A stretch of 64,000 nt of DNA, taken from positions 3,381,453-3,445,452 of the forward strand of contig JAJEKV010000099.1 of assembly GCA_021234155.1 (NCBI GenBank), read 5' to 3'. The translations under genes and the position numbers were made by a program. The notes beneath the pieces are model-generated. The model was not told the origin of the DNA. It searched no databases and worked only from the letters and a program-made list of their open reading frames with translations. How positions within the stretch are numbered: the stretch's first letter is position 1; the number at the start of each line of letters is the position of its first letter. The DNA comes from Isoetes taiwanensis. Lineage: Eukaryota > Streptophyta > Lycopodiopsida > Isoetales > Isoetaceae. Shown here piece by piece: positions 33,959-46,288 of this stretch.

Positions 33959-35602
33959 TTGAGTTTGGAAGAAGCACCAGTAACTCCAGGGCAGAAACAG
34001 TTACCATTCAAGGGTAAAATAGCAGGGCAGTATCAAAATAGGCAAGCAGCAACCACGCCAGCCGGAGAACAACATCAAGGGAAAGCTCAGGGAAAGCCCT
34101 TTGGAGACCGCAAGTCACAAGATGGATCAGGGGGCAGTTCGCTCAAGCGTCTTTTAGACAGCATCCCAAAAGAGAAGAGGCAGGAATGCATTGAAAAGAA
34201 GTTGTGCTTTAGGTGCTTCCAGCCAGGGCACCGAATACACAACTGTCCATTCGTCATGCAGGCGGCGTTGGCAGAACTTGCAGATTGGGAATCTCCAGCC
34301 GAAGGGGATGAAGATGACGACGACCAGCAGGAAGCCCAAGATTTCATAGAAGGTGAGTGCAAAATCTGTGCAGCTATTGAGTCAGGGGATGTTGAAAATC
34401 AGTCCACAGTCATCTCAACGGAAGGAATCATAGATAGCAGTCCATACCTAGTCTTGATAGATACAGGTAGCTCCTATAAATTTGCCTCTCCTAGGCTTGC
34501 TGACCTCATGAAGAATAAGATCTTGAAATCAAAGCCAAGGCCAGTTAGCATGGCAAGTGGTGCCATTCGCCACATTAAGGGGAGGAGGATCACTTTTGAT
34601 ATAGATCTTAGTGGAACCAAGTGGCCGATGGGGGCAGAGGTGATGGATACTGGAAAGTATGATCTCATAGTAGGAATGGAGTTCCTAAAGCCAGCCAAAG
34701 CCATGATAGATTGCGAGCGCAACGAAATCTCCATGACGGCGCCGGACGACAACCGATTCATAGTAAAAGGTAAGAAGGTAGCTTCTCCTATGCAGTGCAT
34801 TTCTATGAAGCAGTTGAGAAAAAGTATAGTAAGAAACAAGGTGGATTATATCTTGAGGCTAGAGGCAATTGAACCAAGCAAAGAGAAGGGAAGTGACCTA
34901 AGTGAGAATCAGTTGCCCAAGCCAATAGCAAGGCTCATTAGGGAGTTCAATGATGTAGTTTCGGATGAAATCCGTCAGCTACCACCTTATAGGGGTGTAG
35001 TGTGAAATTACATTAGCTCTAGATGCTAAGTCTACCAGCAAGGCACCTTATAGAATGAGCACCCCAGAGTTGATAGAGTTGAAGAAGCAGCTACAGGAAT
35101 TGCTTGACCTTGGATTTATAAGAGCAAGTGTGTCTCCTTTTGGGGCACCCATACTCTTCGTCAAGAAGAAAGACGGCAGTTTAAGAATGTGCATAGATTA
35201 TCGCCAGTTTAACAAGCAGACGATAAAGAATAAATACGCTCTGCCAAGGCAGATGATTTGATGGATCAGCTCCAAGGAGCGAGAGTTTTCTCTAAGATTG
35301 ACTTAAGGTCAGGTTACCACCAAATAAGGATAAAGGAAGAAGATATCCATAAGATCGCCTTCAGAACGCGGTACGGGCACTTCGAATTTACGGTAATGCC
35401 TTTTGGCTTATCGAATGCCCCGGCAACATTCATGCGCCTCATGAATTACATCTTCAGAGAGTTCTTAGACGAGTTTGTCATTGTATTCTTCGACGACATC
35501 CTAATCTACAGCAAGTCCATTGAAGAACATTGTCAGCACTTGAGAAGAGTGTTGGAGAAGTTGAGACGGCATCGCTTGTATGGGAAGCTCTCCAAATGCC
35601 AC
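33959..35602 (+). pseudogene. B1 nucleocapsid, protease and N-terminal reverse transcriptase
   Basis: Open from 33959 for 348 codons. It has a CCHC zinc knuckle (CFRCFQPGHRIHNCP), then an aspartic protease with intact DTG (LVLIDTGSSYKF) and the LIVGMEFL motif. A frameshift near 35000 leads to RT ([20 protein letters not shown], then after another frameshift [36 protein letters not shown] and the active site [12 protein letters not shown]). Homology breaks at 35602 after the codons for GKLSKCH, at the A2 target site GCCAC, and resumes at 46702. Confidence 0.85.
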
Positions 35603-36187
35603 TGTTAGTCCTGTGCCTTCTGGTACAGGACTATTCATGCATACGACGGACCAAGTCAAGTCCAAAAGTTCACAACCGGTCGCGGGTCCGTCAAAGGCTC
35701 CACAGAAGACCAAGCAGCAGACCACGCAGACAAAGACCACGCCTGGCGTCAAGAGGCGCCGCTCTGATAAGTAACGGCCCGTCACTACCTGCGTCAGCGT
35801 CAGCGTGATTATAGGCTTTGAAGAGGCACCACCAACATCCCTGCAAATCAGGCTTTCTTCAAGGAGTCGGCACCGAGAATAGTCAGAGAGTCTATTTTGG
35901 GCCAAAGGCCATTGTACTATATATATGAGCAGAGCTAGCACATGATTTTTAGATGAGTTTTTGAGTCTTGTCTCTCTAGTCTTCTCTCGATTGCGAGAGC
36001 TCATGTATGTTCATCATTGATATCAAGGAAGCTATCACTTTCCTCACATTTTCTTTTTTGTTCTGTTTCCTCTTTTTTTCCTTTCTTGCAAATCCCGCGT
36101 GACATAGTTCCCCGGATTCTCCTGTTAGATCCAAGGGTCCTCACATAGGGCTGTCTTGCAGGAGTTCCCGAACCCAGACCCCAAACA
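35603..36187 (+). repeat. 5' LTR of A2
   Basis: 585 bp, TGTTAGTCCTGTGCC to CCCCAAACA. It has TACTATATATATGAGC near 35910-35930 as the likely TATA region, followed by a leader with a CTCTCTAG-rich stretch. Confidence 0.95.
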
Positions 36188-36205
36188 CTGTCGCCGCTGC
36201 CGGGT
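36188..36205 (+). promoter_or_regulatory. Primer-binding site of A2, tRNA-Asp type
   Basis: From 36189 the bases TGTCGCCGCTGCCGGGT match the complement of the plant tRNA-Asp 3' end at 14 of 17 positions, one base after the LTR. The Athila lineage is known to use tRNA-Asp. Confidence 0.65.
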
Positions 36206-36222
36206 CTGATTTCTTCCTCATC

Positions 36223-38525
36223 ATGTCGACTCGAGGATTCACTCCAGAAGAACTTCTTTGCCAAACGGCGGCTCGCCTGGAGCGCCATCAAAGACGCGAG
36301 GCTGTCCGGGACATGTATGACTCTGCCTATGACATTGAGGGTGGTCGTATCCGCTCCCGTGCTCAATCTGCCCCTCCGACCCCTCGGGTTCATTCTCGCC
36401 CAGGGTCTCCCCCGGTGTGTAGGCATTGCTCTCAGCCCCAATCTCCGCAGCATACCCCTGTTCAGCCCACGCCTCATTATTTTCAGACTCCAGACAGCAC
36501 CTATATCAACATTCCTTCAGGTCACACCCCTCTTCCGTCACAACCTTCTTGACCTCCGGGTGGCATGGGCTACCCTCACGTCTCTTTTGGCCCTACTCAT
36601 GTCCATGACTTCCAGTCTTCACCATCTTTTCAGCATGCTCTGCCTGTTTATCAAACTACTGATCTTAAGCCTCCAGAGACAGGCTCTCAAGGCCCTTCCC
36701 CACCAGATGTTGCTTTTGCTGGCCCACATGTTTTTTCGGTTCCGCCTCCTGGTTCTCAGCCTCAGACAGTTCCCCCTCTTTATGCTGCTTCTTATCCTCC
36801 ACCCAATCCGCCTCTATATGCGTTCCATCTTCTCCCACAACTCCCAACTTGAAGCTGACTTATCCCACCTTCGGGAACACTAAGGGTAAACCTCTGGATC
36901 AAAGTGCTCAAGCTCACATGGAGGAATTTGAAGCCTTGACCATTCTAAATGGTCATGCGCAGCCCCAACTTAAATTCCATATTTTTTCGACCACGCTACG
37001 AGGAGCCCCTCATCAGTGGTTGATGGCCAATAAAAGCCATTGGAAACAAAGTTGGCCAGAAATGAAAACTGCCTTTCTGTCTCATTATGGCACCACGGAT
37101 GATGATCAGCTACTTCTCAAGCAACTCAATGATCTTCAACAAGAGCCCACGGAGTCTGCCAGGGATTTTGTGGACCGTCTCCACATTCTTGTTAGCAAAC
37201 TTCAGGAGTACCCGACGCAGAGCTAGATCCTCGTCTGGTTTCTTCAGGGCCTTCCTCCTGCCATTCGACTCATGACTGAATATTTGCGTCCCAAGTCTCT
37301 GGAACAAGCCATCGAATTGGTCAATCACTCTGTCAATGTCTCTTCCCGAGGCGTTGCTCTCACGAAACTTCCTTTTATGCCACCTGTCATGGTTCCCCAG
37401 AACTCTGCTCAACCTCAACCAGCCAATCCACAACGTGCTCACATCTGGTGTACCATCTGTAAATATCAAGGTCATTTGGCAAATGAATGCAATTCCTCGA
37501 ATGGCCCTCCTCATTGTAAACGATGCAATATGTGCAATCATGCCACGGAAGAATGCACGCGATCTCATCCTACACCTTTTCGCAACAAAATGGTCTTTCA
37601 AGTTCAGACCACCCCTCAGCAACAGCAGTCGTATCAGCCTCAGCAATATCCCATTCAACAACAGCAGCAGTATCCTCAACAGCAACCACGGGCTCAAGGC
37701 AACCGTCCCCCATTTGATCCTTCCAAAGCTCAATGTTATCATTGTCATGCATGGGGTCACACCACCACGGAGTGTCCTCAATTGCCGCAAGTTCAAGTTC
37801 AACTTCCAGGCTCTCAACAACCGGCTTCTGTCCGTCTCACCGCGTATCAACTATGGGTGGCCAACGGAAAACAAGGCCCTTGCCCTGTTTTGCGCAAGCC
37901 TCCACGGCCACCTCAACAACAGCGCCCTCAGCCCGCTGCGTCTCCTTCCACCTCCATGGATCAACAGGCTCAGGAGGAGATTTATCAGGCCCTCAACCCT
38001 CCTGTCCAACCGTCCAGTTGGGTTGGTCTTGTTGCGCGTCACACCCGGGCTTCCCGCCCTTTGACTATCATTCCCCATGACACGCAACCTGCCTTTGCGG
38101 TGGATACCATTCCTCATGATGATGACAAAAAAGTACACTTTGCTCCTGATCTTGACAAGCTCATGCCTCACGTCATGCCCAAAGTGAGACAAAGCATTTT
38201 GAAACTTATGCAGGCTGCTGAAGGCAGAACCTTGGCAAATGTTCATGCCACCACACGCGCTCAGCAGCATCAGGCGGAGCCCTCCACCTCCACGGGTGGA
38301 CGCTCCCACACGTATCCCAATATTGCTGCTGAAGTGGAGCTGCTCAAGGAGGTCTCTGCTTCTTTACCTCAATCTCCGGCTCCATTGGACCCAGCAGACC
38401 CTTTTTCACATGTTCCCTTAGAACTTCAAGAAGAACTCGCAAAAATCAAGATTCCTTTGAGCCTCAGCACCATTCTGAAACTTTGCCCTGCTCTCAAAGA
38501 TCAGCTACCTCTTCCCACGGTTCTG
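36223..38525 (+). pseudogene. A2 gag
   Basis: ATG 36223 opens MSTRGFTPEELLCQTAARLE and a Pro/His-rich N-terminal region with CRHCSQPQ. TGA at 36550 and a frameshift near 36845 interrupt it. The main frame (from 36849) has YPTFGNTKGKPLDQSAQAHM, the capsid segment LRGAPHQWLMANKSHWKQSW, a TAG at 37224, then zinc-knuckle-like motifs ICKYQGHLANEC, CNMCNHATEEC and CYHCHAWGHTTTECP separated by Gln/Pro-rich linkers. Three knuckle-like motifs is more than usual. It then runs in the same frame into the protease. Confidence 0.85.
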
Positions 38526-39539
38526 GTGGGCGCTGTAGCCACTTCCACACCCACGGTGCATGCCACGGTGGGCAATCAGCAAGTCAATCATGTTCAAATT
38601 GATGGTGGAAGTGCAGTCAATCTCATTACTGATAAACTCCGGAAGCAATTGGGGATCAAACAACTATATCGTGCTCCTTATGACATCAAGTTGGCCAATG
38701 GCCATATCACACGCCCTCAAGGCATAACTCCTCTTCTACATATCAACATTGGTGATCTCACATTCCCCTTGGAATTTGGTGTTTGGAAAGCAGGAGAGGA
38801 TCCTGGTGATTATGAAATGCTTGTTGGCCGACCTTTTCTCTGACAAGCGAAAAGTATTCATTACTGGGCCACGGACCAACTTGTTATCACTGATGGCCAT
38901 CTCAATGCCACCATGGACCTGAAAACTGGAAAATTAATTTCTGTTGAGCATGCGGAACCTTCCATCTCCGACACGGACTCGGAAGACGCCCAAAACATTT
39001 ATCGTGTTCAAGCCCCTCCTGCAGGTCTCCCTCTCTCATCTTACCCTGAGTATACTGATCCTTGGGGTGAAATGACGCTAGATCAAGACCAGGCTGTGGC
39101 CGCTCTTCTGGACCCCTACCTGGCTTCCTGTAATCGTATTCAATGTCTTGATCACTTCTCGGAGCCACCTTCTTCTTCTAAGACAGTTGATGATCATGCT
39201 GTCATGAAGCAACCTTGGCTTGATGACGCTCAGCAACCTCTCTTCTTCACCACGCGCAATGCTCAGCCTCCTGTCATGTTTCAGCCACCTGCTCATACGG
39301 TTGAGGACACGGAGGTTGTTCCTCACATTCAAACTCCAGCTGTGGACATTGTGGACCTTGGGACCAATCAACCCGTCCGCTTAGCTGCTCATCTTCCGTC
39401 TTCCTATAAAGCACGCGCTGTGACGTTGTTCAAGAAATTCAAACACATTTTTGCTTGGAGCTACAAAGATCTTAGAGGCATCAAAAAAGACTTGGGGGAA
39501 CTCACCATTCCTACCAAACCGGATGCACGCCCCATCTAG
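38526..39539 (+). pseudogene. A2 aspartic protease and linker
   Basis: In frame with gag. The active-site loop is QIDGGSAVNLI with the catalytic Asp codon at 38601. EMLVGRPFL is followed by TGA (38841-38843), which is Arg in A1. A roughly 190-codon acidic linker (with ATMDLKTGKLISVEHAEPS) leads toward RT and ends at a TAG (39537-39539). Confidence 0.8.
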
Positions 39540-40979
39540 CAACGACAGTACCGGCTCAACCCAAATTACCGTGACCGCGTCAAGGCTGAAATTGACAAAC
39601 TCTTGGCAGCTGGCCTCATTTATGAAGTCCAACATTCTGAGTGGGTGAGCCCCATCGTCATTGCTTTAAAACACAACGGTAAGATCCGCGTTTGTGTGGA
39701 CTACCGCAAACTCAATCAAGCTACGGAGCGTGATCATTTTCCGCTTCCCTTCACTGACCAAGTTCTTGAAGAAGTTGCTGGTCATGAGATGTACTCCTTC
39801 ATGGATGGATTCTCCGGGTACAATCAAATATCTATCAAGCCAGAGGATCAACTCAAAACTACTTTCACCACCCCGTGGGGCACTTTTGCCTACAAGGTGG
39901 TCCCTTTTGGTTTGCCCAACTCTCCTTCCACTTTTCAGCGTATCATGCTTTCAGTCTTTCAAGACTTTATGAAGGATAAACCTTTTCTGCAAATCTTTCA
40001 AGATGATTTTTCTGCTTACAGCTCTATGGATGATCACTTGGACAAATTGGAGCTTATCTTTCAAAAATGTGATGAATCCGGCATTAGTCTCAACCCTGAG
40101 AAGTGTACTTTCTGCGTCACTTCAGGAGTTTTGTTGGGACATGTGGTCAGTAAAGAAGGCATCACCACGGATCCTGCAAAAATTAGCTGTGTTCTGAAAG
40201 CTCAAGCCCCGTCTAATATCAAGGAGACACGCTCTTTCCTGGGTAAGGTCAATTACTATTCCACTTTCATTCCTAGACTTGTAGCTATAGCCGACCCCAT
40301 TCATAAACTCACGGGGGATGAATCCACTTGGGCTTGGAATCCTCAAGCGGAAGCTGCTTTTCAGAAATTGAAGTTGTTACTTACTCAGGCCCCGGTTCTT
40401 GTTCCTCCTCAATGGGACAAGCCCTTCCACGTTCATGTGGATGTCTCCGCATTTGCTATTGGTGCTGTCCTTTCTCAAGCTTATAACGACACCACGGATA
40501 AACCCATCCGCTATGCCAGTAGGAAACTCAATCCTGCTGAGCGCAACTATTCTGCCACGGAACGGGAAGCCTTGGGTTTAGTTTTCTGTGTCCAACGCTT
40601 CCGTCATTATGTGTTGGGTAGTCAGATCAAGTTCTTTGTCGATCATCAAGCTCTTCTTTACTTGATCAACAAAGCCACGCCCACGGGACGCATTGCTCGT
40701 TGGGTTCTTCTGCTGCAAGAATTTGCTCCCTTTGAAATCGTTCATAAAGCTGGCAAGTCTCATGTGGTGCCTGATTATCTTTCACGCATACACACGGATG
40801 ATCCTTCCACGGGTGTTTCTGATGCCTTTCCAGACACTCAATTATTCCTGGTCACGGCCACGCCTCATTGGTTCCATAACTTTCAGCAATATCGCCTCCG
40901 GTGGTGCTCTTCCTCACGAAGATCGGCTCTCTCCCGACAAGCTTCGTTCCTGGCTGCCGTCGGTTTCAAGTCCGCGTGA
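39540..40979 (+). pseudogene. A2 reverse transcriptase and RNase H
   Basis: Continues in the gag-protease frame: SEWVSPIVIALKHNGKIRVC, VDYRKLNQATERDHFPLPF, FMDGFSGYNQI, VPFGLPNSPSTFQR, and the active site LQIFQDDFS with FQDD at 39996-40007 (FQDD in place of YVDD). LGHVV and the thumb KETRSFLGKVNYYS follow. RNase H has HVHVDVSAFAIGAV, NYSATEREALGLVF and FFVDHQALLYLIN. From 39603 the frame is open for 458 codons. A frameshift near 40890 moves the linker to integrase into another frame. Confidence 0.9.
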
Positions 40980-42193
40980 CTACACCATGGTAGCAGGCCA
41001 TCTTTACAAGCGCGGCAAAGACATGGTCCTTCGTCGTTGTGTCCTCCCTCATGAAGTGCCTGATATTGTTCGGCAAGCCCATGATGGGCTGGGTGGTGGT
41101 CATTTTAGTGGTGACGCCACGGGACGAAAAATCTTTTGGCGGGATACTTCCGCCCCACGCTTCAAAGATGCCCACGCTTATGCTGCGCGCGTGTGACGTC
41201 TCGCCGGTGTGTGGGAAAAAACCCACGCCCGTGGACGCTCTTCCCTTGACGGCCGCCGCCACACCACATCCCTTCAGCAAATGGGGTATGGATTTTGTGG
41301 GGCCCATGGACCCACCGGCGCGGCACACCCGTGCCCGCTATATTCTGGTCATCACGGACTATGCTACCAAATGGGCTGAAGCTTGTGCCCTTCCAGATAA
41401 CACAGCTGCCAGCACAGCCAAGGTTCTCTACACGCACATCATCACGCGTTTTGGTTGCCCCACGGAACTTGTTAGTGATCGTGGCGTGCATTTTGTCAAC
41501 CACACCATCAAGGAGCTGACGGCTTATCTACACATCCAACATCGGAAGAGTACCCCTTATTACCCACAAGGAAATGGCTTGGCTGAAAGTACCAACAAAA
41601 CTCTCATTACTGTTTTGAAGAAAATTTGTGACGCTTCTCGCACAGATTGGCAGGAGAAGTTGCCTACTGTTCTCTGGGCCTACAACACTAGTTTCAAAAT
41701 TGCTACGGGTCACACTCCCTTCAAATTGGTTTATGGTCAGGAAGCTCTCATGCCTTTTGAGTTTATTCTTCCCACTCTCCGTTTCCAACTAGCTACCACA
41801 CACAATCCTCCTGCTGCTCTACAGGAGCGGGTTTATCAATTGGAACAGTTGGATGAAATTCGGCGCGACGCTTATATTCGAGTTCTTCATGGACAACAGT
41901 TGCAGAAATCCTTGCATGACAAACGACTAAAGACAAAAACATTCAACGAAGGTGATTTGGTTCTTCTTTATGATTCACGTTACAAAAATTTTCCAGGCAA
42001 GTTAACATTTCGATGGCTTGGCCCTTATCAAATTGTTCAAGTGGTGCAACCCAGCGTTTTCCGGCTGGCTGAATTAGATGGCACTCCATTACCTACACTA
42101 GTTAATGGCTTTCGCCTCAAACAATTCCATACACCAGATAGTGACACTCCTCAGACACTTCAAATTCCAGACTCAGACACAACAAGTGACTAA
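40980..42193 (+). pseudogene. A2 integrase, catalytic core intact in frame
   Basis: The zinc-binding region spans 40980-41200 across a frame change (HLYKRGKDMVLRRCVLPHE, then HFSGDATGRKIFW and CDVSPVCGKKP). The core reads in one frame: KWGMDFVGP and LVITDYATKWAEA, then SDRGVHFVNH, then STPYYPQGNGLAESTNKTLI, giving the D, D, E triad. The C-terminal part has LVLLYDSRYKNFPGKLTFRW and GPYQIVQVVQPSVFRLAEL but no chromodomain. Stop at 42191-42193. Confidence 0.85.
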
Positions 42194-42332
42194 ACAAGCG
42201 GCATATTTATATTAGAAGGGTGAAATTTTTTACAAAATGAGGGCAGAGCCCATCTACTTCCGCTATGGGCAGCGCCCTATTTACAAAAACGGGCTCAGAG
42301 CCCTATCTACTATGTCCTAAGGACAACACCCT

Positions 42333-42599
42333 CTACTTCGGGTTCGGAGCAGAAGTAATACGCAGGATATGGTACGCGTTCTGTTCAGGATCCCAGCGCA
42401 GGTGCAGAATCACTTCCATCTTGTTGGTATGTGGGTCGGGATGCTCAGCCATCCCAGCACACCATCCATCCATGGCAATGCCACGGTTGTGACATCGCCA
42501 GAGGTCCAGGCAGTCCATTTTACAGGTGATCCACTCCAGACAGTTGGAGGGCATGGTGCATTTGTCGTGCAAACCAGCAGCAGACATACTGAGCGCCAT
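42333..42599 (-). CDS. Antisense ORF in A2, 88 codons, unrecognised
   Basis: ATG at 42599 on the minus strand, open to a stop at 42333-42335. It is Cys- and His-rich: CTMPSNCLEWITCKMDCLDL, WRCHNRGIAMDGWCAGMAEH and HTNKMEVILHLRWDPEQN. Upstream on the same strand are TATATAA (42636-42630), ATTGG (complement of CCAATC near 42667) and a CCACGT G-box core. That makes a compact plant-type promoter, although the TATA box lies only about 30 bp before the ATG. Maize Grande, of the Tat lineage, is known to carry an antisense gene at this position. I infer an equivalent here. Confidence 0.5.
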   Translation of the reverse strand: MALSMSAAGLHDKCTMPSNCLEWITCKMDCLDLWRCHNRGIAMDGWCAGMAEHPDPHTNKMEVILHLRWDPEQNAYHILRITSAPNPK

Positions 42600-42629
42600 T
42601 GAGTGCCTTCGCTTCTCCCACTGCTCGTC

Positions 42630-42670
42630 TTATATAGCCAACTGAGGACCCCTCTGTCGACGTGGACCAA
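42630..42670 (-). promoter_or_regulatory. Putative antisense promoter in A2
   Basis: Minus strand, in order: GGTGCTGATTGGTCCACGTC (CCAAT-type and ACGTGG-type boxes), then GGCTATATAAGACG, then the ATG of the antisense ORF at 42599. Box order and spacing suit a short-leader plant promoter. Function is inferred. Confidence 0.45.
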
Positions 42671-43101
42671 TCAGCACCCTTGCTAACGTGGTTGCAATGC
42701 AAGGCTCTTTCTATACAGGGCATCTTCTTTTCCGCCGCATATCTAGCCATGGTACCTTCTGACACAGTTGTTTTAATGATATCCCCCTTCGGGTTGCCAG
42801 CATTAAATGCCTTTCCTTCCTTTCACGCCCGTCAACCATTAATATGCGTCCTTTCGCCAGCTGTCACATCAGATCCTTCTCTTACGTCTCATCGCCACCG
42901 TTCCTGCTTTACAGTTTGGGGACTTAACCAAAATTTGGTCCTTCCATTGCCTGCTTCGGATTGTCACTACCTGGCATCATCGACGGTGGTTGGTTCGCCT
43001 TCATCATGCCTCTTCACCTACACTTGCGCGCCCTAACACCTTTTCGTCTATCGGCGCCTTCTGTTCTTTGCTCTCCGCCTTCGGCTCCGACGCTCTTCGC
43101 C

Positions 43102-46100
43102 ATGGCTGCACCCAAGTTTCCGACTCTTCAAGCTTCTACTCCACGGGATGCGGCTCTATTTGAGTCTGTGTCTTTCTCAACGCCCACCTTTCGCGAGGCC
43201 CTTCTTGGTCCCAGTAGGGAAGTCGCGGAAAGGCATAAGCTTTACGAATTCTCGCAACAGGAGCTTCCGGCCCCCAATCCGGAGCAATTGAAGCAGTTTG
43301 TCGCACATATTGTCAACAGCCCGGAAGGCTATGCTACGGTGGTCGATGGCACCACCATGTTGCTCACACAGCCATTGATTTCACCGGTATTCCGTATTCC
43401 CCTGCAAAAACCTTCTGTCTCTTGGGCTACTTTACATGGACATGGAAGTCACTCAGTTCGGTGCTCCTTCTTATCAAGCCAATCAGCATCGCCTTACAAA
43501 TATTGCCAAGTCGCATGATCCCTTTGTGAAGTTTCTGTGGCGAAAGTTGCTTGGGTATTCTATCAAGAACACCCATATCAATAAGCCCTTTTATAATCTG
43601 GTGATCACTGCCATCCATTCTAATCTCCATATTGATTGGCCCCAGATGTTATTTTACCGCCTCCTTCAGGAAGTCGACCGCATCCGTGCTGCCCCCTCTT
43701 CTGCTCATGAAATTTCAGTGGGTGGCCATCTACAGGCTCTTATCTGTCATTATCTTCCTGTTCCACTGTCTCCTTCAACTTCTCATGCTACCACTCAGCA
43801 GTCTCTGCCTTCACACCGTCCATCTCAACAGGCTGCACCTTCACGCCCCACTTCTCCTGCTCATGTTCAAAACCAGACCACGCATGTCACTGTTTCCTCT
43901 TCCTCCTCTGAAGCAACGCCTTCCTCTTCTCGTCATGTTTCTCAAACATCCCAAACGAGGCCACAACAGGGCCCTCCACCTCCACATCCTCGCCAGCTTC
44001 TGTATAAATATCAACAGGATGTTCAAGCTGCTGCCCTCAAGCTCAAAGAAACCCAGGACGTTCTCATGCAGGGTGTTCAGGCGTCCCTCGAGGCCTCCGA
44101 TGCGGCTTATCGAGATCTTCAGGCTGCCACTGCCCAAATTCAAACTCTGGAGGCCCAACTTCAAGACAAGTATGAAGCTCTTCTCCGGGCCCGGGATGAT
44201 CTCAAGCTGGCCCAAGATCAAACCAGTTTGCTTGCTGACAAGCACGCTCAGTTGCAATCCTCTCTTCAGGAATTGTTGGACCAAGTCAAAATTAAGGATA
44301 GCCTATTGGCTGACAAGGACGCTGATCTTGCAAAACTTAACACCTTGTATGATGAGCTCTCTCAGACTTATAATACGCAGGCTCATGATCTTACTGATCG
44401 TGACGCTCGAATCACCTCCTTGGAGGCTCAGCTCTCCACGCTGAACAGTCAGCTTACGCCTCTTCATGATCAGCTTCAGGAGGCTCAGAAACAGAAACTT
44501 GTCGCTGATGCTGAGATTGCCACGCTACGCCTCCGTCCTGCTGGGCAATCCTCCTCCCAGGCCGCGATTCCTCAGAAACGGGTCCGTGATCAGTCACGTC
44601 TCCTGTTAGAAAAAGACAATCGGATCCGTGACCTTGAGCAACAGCTCCAGCAAGCTGTCCAATCTGCTGATGCGGCTCAATCCAAACAAGAAGGATATAT
44701 TACCCTTGCCCAAAATATGCCAGTTGACTTTGCTATTCCTTCCAGCTACCTTGATTATGTGGTGGCCCGACGGCACCTCTTTCTTCTCCAATGGTATGCG
44801 GCTGATGGCCCACTGGATGTTCACCTACGCACCGAGGATTTTCTTCGCATCTGGCCTGACCTCTCGGTTGAAGACAAAGGTATACTTTGTGCTCTTTTAG
44901 TCTTCGACCTCATTCACTGTGAGGACCCCGACTTCATCACATTCCGAGTTGTTCAGCCCATGGCGTATATTTTCCATGACTTCTATCTGGCTGATACACA
45001 GAACCGGTTTCGTGATGGGCAACCTCAGAACTTTCACGGTGACTCACAAGTTCAATGGTTGCTTTTGGACAACAACCCTTATCTGTCAGATCATGATCAG
45101 ACACACGCTCTTCATCAAGAGTATATGCCTGAGCTTGCTCATCATTTACCTCTCTGGCAAGCTGAAACGCTGGAGCAAGTTCGGAAGAACCTTGGGCATC
45201 CTGAAGATCTTTCCTTTGCCCAGGTTTATATGTAGCACCTGGCCGGCTACAATCAATTACGTGCCCTTCTCGAAAGCAAGACAGTCCCGACGGGATGGGA
45301 TAGCCCTCCTGTTTACTCTCAGCTCCCTGCTTCTGAGTGGGATCGTTGGTGCAAGGCTCTGGACCCTGACCTTGTCAATGAATTCCGGGAGCAGGCTCAG
45401 CAGCCCACGCCCACAGGCCTGGCTCCTTCTCTGTATGCTTCTCTGGGTGCTCCTCCATGCCCCAGGTTTCTCACTTCTGATTGGCGTCTTCCCTTTTGGA
45501 CGAAGGTCCTGGATGGCCATGCTGGGTCAACTCCTCCCCAGATCTCGACGGATCTCCGGTGGGATCCCCGCTTTGTCCGACGCTCAGAGTGGGAGGCACA
45601 TGCCACTTTGGACACTACCGAAAATTGGGTCTACATTGCAAATGAGCGTGGTTGGCAACGGCCTGCGGATGCTATTCATGGCCTAGACACCTTCTTGCAG
45701 AATGCTGCCACCTCACCCGACCCTTCTGTTCACCGTCAAGCGGGCTTCTGTGCTGCTCTCAAATGCATCCTTGTCAGTTCCTTAAATAGGCAGCGTCCCA
45801 TTTTTTATTGCAATCCGAATGCCAGCGCCAGTGCCTTTGGTCTTCAGACCTGCCTTCTCATGGAATGCCAGTTTGTTCCTTCAGATGCCCATGCTGCCCT
45901 GGAGGACATGGTCCGCTCTCACTTTCTCCTTGAAGCCAATCCAGCCCTTGGGCTCACCACTCCTGACGCGCTTCAAACACGACAAGACCTCATTGCCCAC
46001 TATCATAATGGCGCCCGTCCTCATTCTCGTGAGGATCATTTTCAGACTGCTGGTTTTCCGCCTTCAGAAGCACTTCCTCCATTTCTTCAGACTCAGTGTT

Positions 46101-46288
46101 GTTTGGTGGGGGGGAGTGTTAGTCCTGTGCCTCCTGGTACAGGACTATTCATGCATACGACGGACCAAGTCAAGTCCAAAAGTCCACAACCGGTCGCGGG
46201 TCCGTCAAAGGCTCCACAGAAGACCAAGCAGCAGACCACGCAGACAAAGACCACGCCTGGCGTCAAGAGGCGCCGCTCTGATAAGTGA
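43102..46288 (+). pseudogene. A2 large accessory ORF with coiled coil, reads into the 3' LTR
   Basis: ATG 43102 opens MAAPKFPTLQASTPRDAALF. A frameshift near 43430 moves to the frame that runs from 43436 to 46288 with only one TAG (45233-45235), about 1060 codons in all. Order: N-terminal globular part, a Pro/Ser/Thr-rich linker (about 43740-43990), a long heptad-rich coiled coil (about 43995-44700, for example KLKETQDVLMQGVQASLEAS and LAKLNTLYDELSQTYNTQA), then a C-terminal region with many Trp and aromatic residues. There is no signal peptide or transmembrane segment, so it is unlike a retroviral envelope. The frame passes through the polypurine tract into the 3' LTR and ends at RRRSDK. It occupies the env-like position of Athila-type elements, but its role is unknown. 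Confidence 0.7.
46100..46116 (+). promoter_or_regulatory. Polypurine tract of A2
   Basis: GTTTGGTGGGGGGGAG directly before the 3' LTR, the expected priming site for plus-strand DNA synthesis. Confidence 0.85.

Larger units (their letters stand above)
42194..43101. other. A2 spacer between pol and accessory ORF
   Basis: Non-coding on the plus strand. It starts with a repeated GGGCAGAGCCC / GGGCTCAGAGCCC motif (42240-42305), holds the antisense ORF and its putative promoter (42333-42700), and ends in a C/T-rich stretch (CTGCTTTACAG near 42915, a possible splice acceptor) before the accessory ORF ATG. Confidence 0.5.

Noticed and set aside
37110-37850. 246-codon minus-strand frame opposite A2 gag
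   Set aside because: Shadow of the Gln-rich plus-strand gag. Lacks promoter boxes and has no counterpart motif.
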